In this document: one piece after another, positions 1 to 4,862 of the stretch
Position numbering within the stretch: the stretch's first letter is position 1
Layout of the letters: every line of letters begins with the position of its first letter
Assembly: GCA_020216895.1 (NCBI GenBank)
Contig: JAIWOM010000042.1
Coordinates: forward strand, 1 to 9,409
Length of the DNA stretch: 9,409 nucleotides
From: Microcella sp.
GTDB taxonomy: Bacteria; Actinomycetota; Actinomycetes; Actinomycetales; Microbacteriaceae
Direction: 5' to 3'
Made by a program: the position numbers and the translations under genes
Notes under the pieces: generated by a model
What the model was told of the DNA's origin: nothing
What the model saw: the letters and a program-made list of their open reading frames with translations, nothing else
Database searches by the model: none

Positions 1-244
1 CAACGGTGACGATGATCGTGACGGCGGCCGCCGCAGCGGCATCGAGCAGCGCGGCCGGAGGGTCGTCGCGGAGGGCGAGCTGAGCATCCAGGGCCAGCAC
101 GGCGGCAGCGGCGGCCAGCCCGGCGACGAGCGCGGCGACCAGCATCCCCCTCCGCACCGGGCGCAGGAGGAGGACCGCCACTGGCGCAGCGGTGAGCACG
201 AGTGCCGCGGCGACGAGCTGCAGCAGCGGGTCCGAGGCGACCAC
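1..244 (-). CDS. Small membrane protein, N-terminal part only (C-terminus beyond the window edge)
   Basis: An open minus-strand frame begins at a GTG (244-242) preceded by a strong ribosome binding site, GGAAGGAG, with 7 nt of spacing, and runs off the left edge after 81 codons. The visible protein begins MVASDPLLQLV and is almost entirely hydrophobic and Ala/Leu/Val-rich. It has probable membrane helices at about residues 6-27, 34-52 and 66-81. Basic residues (RPVRR, about 28-32) follow the first helix and an acidic DD lies before the third. I do not recognise it with confidence. Its layout (helix, basic loop, helix, D-P-containing loop, helix) loosely resembles the MbhD/DUF4040 domain of Mrp/Mbh complexes, but this is a weak impression. 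It is co-directional with amt but separated from it by 99 bp containing a hairpin, so it may be a separate unit. The overlapping ATG frame (start 251) gives an Arg/Ala/Pro-rich product and looks like a shadow. Confidence 0.6.
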   Translation of the reverse strand, partial: MVASDPLLQLVAAALVLTAAPVAVLLLRPVRRGMLVAALVAGLAAAAAVLALDAQLALRDDPPAALLDAAAAAAVTIIVTV

Positions 245-281
245 GACGCATCTCCTTCCACGACCGGGGCGCAACGACGAC

Positions 282-313
282 GGGGCGCCACCCTCTCGCG
301 AGAGTAGCGCCCC
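282..313 (-). terminator. Hairpin after amt, possible terminator
   Basis: GGGGCGC (282-288) pairs perfectly with GCGCCCC (307-313), and between them lies the exact palindrome CTCTCGCGAGAG (293-304). Together they form a long GC-rich hairpin about 30 bp downstream of the amt stop codon. There is no real U-tract on the minus strand after the stem, only GUCGUCGUUG. It is therefore a stem-only terminator candidate, or an mRNA 3'-end stabiliser, rather than a textbook intrinsic terminator. It is symmetric, so it could serve either strand, but the only convincing gene ending nearby is amt. Confidence 0.5.
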
Positions 314-343
314 GAGGATCCGCAACGGAGGCGGAACCCGTCG

Positions 344-1609
344 TTACCTGGCGGCGTCGAGCACGTAGCCCTCTTCGCCGTGGACGATCGGGTCGATGCC
401 CGCGATCTCGTCCTCCACGGTGACGCGGAACCCGATGGTCTTCTCGATCGCGTAGCCGATGATGTAGGCCATGACGAACGAGTAGGCCATGACCGCGAAG
501 GCCGCGATCGCCTGCACCATCAGCTGGGTCAGGGAGCCGCTGTAGATGAGGCCCGAGCCGTTCGCGAAGATGCCGAGGTACAGCGTTCCGATGAGACCGC
601 CGACGAGGTGGATGCCCACGACGTCGAGCGAGTCGTCGAACCCGAACTTGAACTTCAGGTCGACCGCGAGGGCGCAGAGCGCACCCGCCAGCAGACCGAG
701 CACGATCGCCCAGACCGGCGTCAGCGAGGCGCAGGCCGGGGTGATGGCGACCAGACCAGCGACGGCACCGGACGCGGCACCGACCGAGGTCGGCTTGCCG
801 TCCTTGATCGCCTCGACGACGAGCCAGGCCAGCAGCGCGGCGGCCGGAGCGGCGATCGTGTTGATGAAGGCGAGCGCGGCGACGCCGTCGGCGGCGAGCT
901 CCGAGCCCGCGTTGAAGCCGAACCAGCCGAACCACAGCAGACCGGCGCCCAGCAGGACGAACGGCGGGTTGTGCGGCACGTGGGCGCCCTTGGCGAAGCC
1001 GACGCGCTTGCCGAGGACGAGCGCGAGCGCGAGGGCGGCAGCACCGGCGTTGATGTGCACCGCGGTGCCGCCGGCGAAGTCGATCGCGCCGACGCCGAAC
1101 ACCGACTGCAGGCCGTAGGTGATCCAGCCGCCATCGGCGAACGTGCCGTCCTCCGCGAGCGTGAAGTTAAAGACCCAGCTGGCGACCGGGAAGTAGACGA
1201 TGGTGGCCCAGAGGCCCGCGAACAGCATCCAGGCACCGAACTTCGCGCGGTCAGCGATCGCACCCGAGATGAGTGCGACGGTGATGATCGCGAAGGTCGC
1301 CTGGAAGGCGGCGAAGGCGAGCGGCGGGAAGGCCGCCCCCTCGGGCACCTCGAGGAGGTTGGCGAGGCCGATCGCGCCGAGGTCGATGCCGATGACGCCG
1401 TCGATGCCGACGTTGTTGGCGAAGGTGATCGCGTAGCCGTAGAGCACCCACAGCACACCGATCAGGCCGATGGCGCCGAAGCTCAGCATCATCATGCTGA
1501 TGACGCTCTTGGCCTTCACCAGGCCGCCGTAGAAGAACGCGAGTCCGGGTGTCATCAGCAGCACGAGCGCTGCTGCCCAGAGGAGGAAGGCGGTGTTGCC
1601 CTGATCCAT
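344..1609 (-). CDS. amt: Ammonium transporter, Amt/MEP/Rh family
   Basis: This encodes a cytoplasmic-membrane ammonium channel that takes up NH4+/NH3 for assimilation. The 421-residue protein has full family length and about 11 hydrophobic helices. The family signature DFAGGTAVHINAG lies at residues 177-189. The twin pore histidines are H185 and H334, the latter in DVVGIHLVGG. Other pore and vestibule landmarks are F103 (FQATFA), W145, D177 and the WFGWFGFN stretch at 226-233. There is no long cleavable signal peptide like that of E. coli AmtB; the protein starts directly with helix 1 (MDQGNTAFLL). The ATG at 1609 is supported by AGAGG six nucleotides upstream. The gene has its own 194-bp upstream gap carrying GlnR-like boxes, which suggests nitrogen control. 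In many actinobacteria amt is followed by glnK and glnD. Here a different small membrane protein comes next. The paralogue (AmtA or AmtB) cannot be assigned from sequence alone. Confidence 0.95.
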   Translation of the reverse strand: MDQGNTAFLLWAAALVLLMTPGLAFFYGGLVKAKSVISMMMLSFGAIGLIGVLWVLYGYAITFANNVGIDGVIGIDLGAIGLANLLEVPEGAAFPPLAFAAFQATFAIITVALISGAIADRAKFGAWMLFAGLWATIVYFPVASWVFNFTLAEDGTFADGGWITYGLQSVFGVGAIDFAGGTAVHINAGAAALALALVLGKRVGFAKGAHVPHNPPFVLLGAGLLWFGWFGFNAGSELAADGVAALAFINTIAAPAAALLAWLVVEAIKDGKPTSVGAASGAVAGLVAITPACASLTPVWAIVLGLLAGALCALAVDLKFKFGFDDSLDVVGIHLVGGLIGTLYLGIFANGSGLIYSGSLTQLMVQAIAAFAVMAYSFVMAYIIGYAIEKTIGFRVTVEDEIAGIDPIVHGEEGYVLDAAR

Positions 1610-1717
1610 GTCAAACCTCTCTTACCGTGGCAAAGGAACGCGCCCGGCTCGAGGTCTCCCGTTCGGGACGGGATTCCCCCGGCGAGACCGGGTACGTGCC
1701 CAGTGTTGGGTCGGGAG

Positions 1718-1755
1718 GTTTCGGCGGAGGGGTTGCCGTGTTTCGCTCGCGTTAC
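1718..1755 (-). promoter_or_regulatory. Putative GlnR operator upstream of amt
   Basis: Read on the minus strand, the region holds GTAAC (1755-1751), six bases, GAAAC (1744-1740), six bases, a degenerate box ACCCC (1733-1729), six bases and GAAAC (1722-1718). The element starts are exactly 11 bp apart. The published actinobacterial GlnR consensus is GTnAC-n6-GAAAC-n6-GTnAC-n6-GAAAC, so three of the four boxes match perfectly and one does not. The nearest box lies 108 bp before the amt start codon, a reasonable position for an activator. GlnR is the OmpR-type nitrogen regulator that controls amt genes in Streptomyces and Mycobacterium. Its action here is inferred from the motif alone. Confidence 0.6.
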
Positions 1756-1770
1756 GCGCGGCGACCCCGC

Positions 1771-1786
1771 GTAAACATCGTGTTTC
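1771..1786 (-). promoter_or_regulatory. Second, degenerate GlnR-like element
   Basis: On the minus strand GAAAC (1786-1782) is followed after six bases by TTTAC (1775-1771). The plus-strand reading, GCGTAAACATCGTGTTTCGC, is an imperfect inverted repeat. The box size and 6-bp spacing resemble the adjacent GlnR-like array, but the order is b-site then a-site and the phase to the main array is 31 bp rather than a multiple of 11. It could be an auxiliary site, the site of another regulator, or chance. Confidence 0.3.
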
Positions 1787-1803
1787 GCGAGACCCCGAGA
1801 GCC

Positions 1804-2229
1804 TTAGGCGTTCGCCCGGTTGTCGGTGGGTCCGGCGTCGAGCGCCGCGGTGTCCTCGGTCGGCACGGTGTCCCCGAGCGGTACGGAGGCGCCACCGAGC
1901 GCCACCGCGTCGTCGGCAAGCTCATCGGGCACAGTGATTGCCGCCGGGCTGCTTCCGGTGAGGTAACCAGAGCGAGCCAGCGCGAAGCTGCCGACCGCGC
2001 TCGTCACCAGCTGCGCAACGATCGCCAGCACTCCCTTGAGCAGGTTGAGCCACGTGAAGTCGACCACGACGACTCCGAGGATCATGAACGCCACCCCGAG
2101 CCCGGCCGCGGTGCCAATTGCGCTCGTGCGCGTGTATAGGTCGGGAAGGCGGAGGAGCCCGACAGCAGCGCTGAAGATGTTGAACGCACCCAGAATCAGC
2201 AGCGCGCTCCCGATGATGGTGGCGATCAT
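1804..2229 (-). CDS. mrpG: Na+/H+ antiporter subunit G (MrpG/MnhG/PhaG)
   Basis: This is the small membrane subunit of the Mrp-type Na+/H+ antiporter and the last cistron of the operon. Residues 1-85 form the family domain with three helices (about 3-25, 40-58, 64-85). The family hallmark GLLRLPDLYTRTSAIGTAAG lies at residues 24-43, corresponding to the G-x-x-R-x-P-D-x-Y-x-R-x-H/S-A pattern of MnhG. After residue 86 comes a hydrophilic, acidic tail of about 55 residues (ending TDNRANA) that core MrpG proteins do not need and that is probably poorly conserved. The ATG at 2229 overlaps the mrpF stop by 4 nt (ATGA) and is preceded by GGGAGG six nucleotides upstream, inside the mrpF codons for its C-terminal Gly-Gly-Arg-Arg. 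Confidence 0.92.
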   Translation of the reverse strand: MIATIIGSALLILGAFNIFSAAVGLLRLPDLYTRTSAIGTAAGLGVAFMILGVVVVDFTWLNLLKGVLAIVAQLVTSAVGSFALARSGYLTGSSPAAITVPDELADDAVALGGASVPLGDTVPTEDTAALDAGPTDNRANA

Positions 2230-2492
2230 CGACGACCTCCCTGCAGCAGGCGCGCCAGCGATAGCACCGACAGGAAGCCGAGGACCGTGGCGATGAGAAT
2301 GATGTCCAGCGCCGCGACGATCCCGAACAGCAGCGCCAGCACGGCGACAAGACCGACGAAGGCGAAGAAGATCAGGTCACCGGCGACGGCGGTGTCGCCC
2401 GGGGTCGGACCCCGAACGATGCGGACCACGGCCAGGGCGACCGCGGCGACCAGGAGCACGCCCACGATGATCGCGACGGAGACGGGAATCAT
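2226..2492 (-). CDS. mrpF: Na+/H+ antiporter subunit F (MrpF/MnhF/PhaF)
   Basis: This is a small three-helix membrane subunit of the Mrp antiporter, 88 residues long, which is normal for the family. The characteristic R-I-V-R-G-P-T-x-x-D element is seen as RIVRGPTPGD at residues 24-33, after helix 1 and before helix 2, with a further conserved-type Asp at residue 39. Helices lie at about 4-24, 38-58 and 61-80. I chose the ATG at 2492 rather than the upstream ATG at 2549. The extra 19 residues of the longer version are hydrophilic (Ala/Pro/Arg/Gly) and overlap the mrpE C-terminus. The 2492 start has a good GGAAGAGG site five to eight bases upstream and makes the same 4-nt ATGA overlap with mrpE that is seen at the other junctions. 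Confidence 0.92.
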   Translation of the reverse strand: MIPVSVAIIVGVLLVAAVALAVVRIVRGPTPGDTAVAGDLIFFAFVGLVAVLALLFGIVAALDIILIATVLGFLSVLSLARLLQGGRR

Positions 2493-2860
2493 GACGCCAC
2501 CTCTTCCACGCTCGGGGGGCGCCGCCGGATACCCCGCAGCATGCGCCATTCCATCCCGCGCACGGCGGCCCGGAAGGCCTCCGGGTCACCGTCGACGAAC
2601 ATCCCGTGCACGTGCATGATGCCCGCATCGCGATCGATCGCGATCACGAGGGTATCGGGGGTGATCGTCACGAGCGCGACCAGCAGGGTCAGCTCGCCGT
2701 CGGAGAGGTCGCGGATCGGTACCCGAACGATCCCCGGGCGCGGCTGGCGGCCCGGCGTGAGGATCAGGGCGCTGACACGGAGGCTCGTGACGACGACCTG
2801 CCACGAGAACCACAGGGCGAAGATCACCGCTCGCAACGGCAGACTCCAGGGTCGTGTCAT
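2489..2860 (-). CDS. mrpE: Na+/H+ antiporter subunit E (MrpE/MnhE/PhaE)
   Basis: This is the MrpE subunit of the Mrp antiporter membrane complex, at the periphery of the assembly. The protein has 123 residues, somewhat shorter than the roughly 160 of Bacillus MrpE, with a reduced N-terminal membrane part. One hydrophobic segment spans about 10-35 (FALWFSWQVVVTSLRVSALI). It is followed by the conserved soluble domain with the family elements LVALVTITPDTLVI (60-73), a D-x-D turn (DRDAG, 76-80) and HVHGMFVD (83-90). The C-terminus is basic (RGIRRRPP). The ATG at 2860 overlaps the mrpD stop by 4 nt. Its ribosome binding site (GAGGCGGTGA) is weaker than those of its neighbours, which fits coupled initiation from mrpD. 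Confidence 0.9.
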   Translation of the reverse strand: MTRPWSLPLRAVIFALWFSWQVVVTSLRVSALILTPGRQPRPGIVRVPIRDLSDGELTLLVALVTITPDTLVIAIDRDAGIMHVHGMFVDGDPEAFRAAVRGMEWRMLRGIRRRPPSVEEVAS

Positions 2861-4479
2861 TCGCTCATCACCGCCTCGACGTACGCGGTGATGTCGATCA
2901 GGCCTGCCGCGGCCGTCGCTGACAGCGACAGCAGGAGCTCGCCGCCAATACCCAGAGCGACAACGAGCACCGCGAGCTGCACAGCAGGCAGCGCAAGCGC
3001 GACAGGGATGCGCGTGCCGCGGTGGTCATGCGGGTCCTCCCCCTGCGAGCCCCGTGGCGGCTGGTGCCGCTCGAGCGCCTCGTCGACCTCCGCCTGCAGC
3101 TCCGCGCCGTCGATCGGGTCGTCATCGAGAAGGCCCCGACGACGGCGGATGCGGGCAGCGGCCGCACGCTGCTCAACCTCGTCGTGACGCTTGCCGTTAA
3201 ACACTCCCGCCCAGATCAGCAGCACGGCGACAAGCGCGAGCGCACTGACCGCCAGGACTGTCAGTACGACGATGACCTGACCCGCCTCGGCGGCTCCGAG
3301 AACGACGGCGACCTTCGCGACGAAGCCCGAGAACGGTGGCAGACCGACGAGCGACAAAGCGCCGACGACGAAAGCGGCAGTGATGAGCGGCTCGCGCGTG
3401 CGCAAGCCGCCCAGTTGCCGAATCTCACCGGTTCCGTACGTCTCCTCGATCGCTCCGACCGTGAGGAACAGCGAGGCCTTCGACAGCATGTGGTGGATCA
3501 TGTACGCGATCGCGGCGGTGAGGGCGAGCGGCGTGAACAGCGCGACCCCCAGCAGGATGACCCCGATGCCGCTCACCATCTGGAAGACCAGGAGCGATCG
3601 CATGGACCCCTCGCCCAGGGCCGCGGCCGCGCCGACGACGGCGGTGACCGCGGCGATCGCGAGCAAGACCGGCTGCCAGGTCTCGGCGCCCTCGAACATC
3701 ACGGCATAGACCCGGTAGATCACGTAGACAGCAGCCTTGGTGTGCACCGCCGAGAAGATTGCCGTGATCGCAGGCGTGGCGCTCGTGTAGGTGCGGGCGA
3801 GCCACCCGTGCACCGGGAACACCGCGGCTTTGACCGCGATGCCGGCCAGCATCACCGCTGCGGCGAGGGCGACCGCGGGGTCGTCCGCAGCCCCGGCGAG
3901 CTCGCCCAGGTTGACGGTGCCGGTGACCGCGTAGACGAGCCCGACCCCCGCCAGGAACAGGGTGGAGGCCAGGAGGTTGACGGTGACGAAGAGTCGGGCG
4001 CCCGCGACGGAGCCGCGACGGCTCAGCACGAGCAGCAGACCGTAGGAAGGCAGCAGCATCACCTCGACGAAGACGAAGAGGTTGAACAGGTCGGCGGTGA
4101 GAAGCGCGCCCGAGACTCCCCCCGCGAGCACGAGCAGCAGGGGGATGCTCGAGGCCTCGCGCCCCTGGCCTGCGGCGATGAGGTACTGCGCTCCGATGAG
4201 TGTGATGACGGCGGTGACGGTGAGCAGGAGCGCCGAGAACAGGTCGACGGCGAAGGGGATGGCGATGCCGATCGGCCATATCCCGATCTGATGGGTGAGC
4301 ACCGACCCGTCCGCGGTCAGGACGACGAGCGTCACCCCCGCGGCCGCCAGCGCACCCAGGGTCACCGCACCGATCGTCTGGCGCAGCCGATGCTGGCTCG
4401 GCATCGCGAACAGGGCACCCCCTATGAGCAGAGGTATGCCGACGACGAGTGGCAGGAGGAGCTCGACGATCGCGGTCAC
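2857..4479 (-). CDS. mrpD: Na+/H+ antiporter subunit D (MrpD/MnhD/PhaD)
   Basis: This is one of the two large NuoL/M/N-like subunits that carry ion translocation in the Mrp complex. The 540-residue protein has about 14 membrane helices. Expected charged residues of the translocation path are present: E139 (FVFVEVMLLPSYG, helix 5), K217 (GIAVKAAVFPVHGWL, helix 7), K248 (HTKAAVY), H329/H330 and K335 (HHMLSKASLFL), and K389 (FSGFVAKV, helix 12). Between the helix ending near residue 428 and the last hydrophobic stretch at 490-510 there is a charged loop of about 60 residues. It includes RIRRRRGLLDDDP (443-455) and a Glu/Ala-rich, possibly helical piece (456-472), and makes the protein longer than the roughly 490 residues of Bacillus MrpD. 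The start is GTG at 4479 (GTGA overlap with mrpC), with GGGGAGGA just upstream. Confidence 0.94.
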   Translation of the reverse strand: MTAIVELLLPLVVGIPLLIGGALFAMPSQHRLRQTIGAVTLGALAAAGVTLVVLTADGSVLTHQIGIWPIGIAIPFAVDLFSALLLTVTAVITLIGAQYLIAAGQGREASSIPLLLVLAGGVSGALLTADLFNLFVFVEVMLLPSYGLLLVLSRRGSVAGARLFVTVNLLASTLFLAGVGLVYAVTGTVNLGELAGAADDPAVALAAAVMLAGIAVKAAVFPVHGWLARTYTSATPAITAIFSAVHTKAAVYVIYRVYAVMFEGAETWQPVLLAIAAVTAVVGAAAALGEGSMRSLLVFQMVSGIGVILLGVALFTPLALTAAIAYMIHHMLSKASLFLTVGAIEETYGTGEIRQLGGLRTREPLITAAFVVGALSLVGLPPFSGFVAKVAVVLGAAEAGQVIVVLTVLAVSALALVAVLLIWAGVFNGKRHDEVEQRAAAARIRRRRGLLDDDPIDGAELQAEVDEALERHQPPRGSQGEDPHDHRGTRIPVALALPAVQLAVLVVALGIGGELLLSLSATAAAGLIDITAYVEAVMSE

Positions 4480-4862
4480 CGCTCCTCCCCCGTCGGGCGG
4501 CGCACCGCGGTCATCGCGTCGGTGTGAGTGTCCACGTCGGTTCCGGAGTCGGCATCCGTTTCGGATTCGGTGTCATCATCGCGGTGGCCGACGACGGCGA
4601 ACGTCGCCATGACAACCGTGATGGCGAAGGCGATCACGATCGCGGTCAGCACGAAGGCCTGCGGCAGCGGGTCGGCAGCCACAGCCGGATCGACGCCATC
4701 GAAGGGCGGAGTGCGACGGGCCGTTCCGCCCGCGGCGATCAACAGGAGGTTGACGCCGTGCGTCAACAGCACGAAACCGAGCACGATGCGGATCATGCCG
4801 CGCTGGAGCACGAGGAACACGCCAGCGCCGATCAGCAGTCCGATGGTCAGGGCGAGGCTCAT
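4476..4862 (-). CDS. mrpC: Na+/H+ antiporter subunit C (MrpC/MnhC/PhaC)
   Basis: This is the NuoK-like small subunit that sits between the large subunits of the Mrp complex. The 128-residue protein has three helices (about 3-20, 24-45, 68-91). The family elements are GFVLLTHGVNLLLI (29-42) and DPLPQAFVLTAIVIAFA (64-80), the latter very typical of MrpC. After residue 92 is a hydrophilic tail of about 35 residues rich in Asp, Glu, Thr and Ser (RDDDTESETDADSG, 94-107), encoded by imperfect hexamer-like repeats. It is probably disordered and cytoplasmic. The ATG at 4862 overlaps the mrpA stop by 4 nt and is preceded by GAGGAGGT six nucleotides upstream. The gene lies between mrpA and mrpD, as in most mrp operons. 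Confidence 0.94.
   Translation of the reverse strand: MSLALTIGLLIGAGVFLVLQRGMIRIVLGFVLLTHGVNLLLIAAGGTARRTPPFDGVDPAVAADPLPQAFVLTAIVIAFAITVVMATFAVVGHRDDDTESETDADSGTDVDTHTDAMTAVRRPTGEER
4527..4589 (-). repeat. Imperfect short repeats coding the acidic tail of MrpC
   Basis: The plus strand shows recurrent TCGG/TCGGnn words (CACGTCGGTTCCGGAGTCGG, then variants such as TTTCGGATTCGG). On the coding strand these read as alternating (Asp/Glu)-(Thr/Ser) codons. This looks like simple-sequence drift within a disordered tail. It lies entirely inside mrpC, so it is not a separate element. Confidence 0.4.

Larger units (their letters stand above)
1610..1803 (-). promoter_or_regulatory. Upstream region and 5' leader of amt
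   Basis: This non-coding gap lies between the mrpG stop and the amt start, both on the minus strand. It holds the GlnR-like boxes (1718-1755) and a second related element (1771-1786), listed separately. Two small inverted repeats lie closer to amt: TCCCG-tt-CGGGA (1657-1668) and CCCGG-cgaga-CCGGG (1678-1692), which would fold in the amt leader if transcription starts upstream of them. I see no convincing -10/-35 pair. I also see no convincing intrinsic terminator for mrpG, only the 9-bp palindrome GCCTTAGGC (1801-1809) at its stop, so read-through from the antiporter operon into amt is possible. Confidence 0.6.

Noticed and set aside
380..1774. Long plus-strand open frame opposite amt (464 codons)
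   Set aside because: Its product is an Arg/Asp/Glu/Gly-rich low-complexity sequence typical of the antisense frame of a GC-rich gene. It has no recognisable domain, and amt on the other strand is certain.
2226..2549. Longer version of MrpF starting at 2549
   Set aside because: The 19 extra residues are hydrophilic and overlap mrpE out of frame. The ATG at 2492 has a good ribosome site and gives the same 4-nt overlap as the other junctions.
3022..4527. Long plus-strand open frame opposite mrpD (501 codons)
   Set aside because: It is a charged, repetitive translation (Arg/Asp/Glu/Gln) with no fold-like pattern. It is the mirror of the MrpD codons, caused by the lack of stop codons in high-GC DNA.
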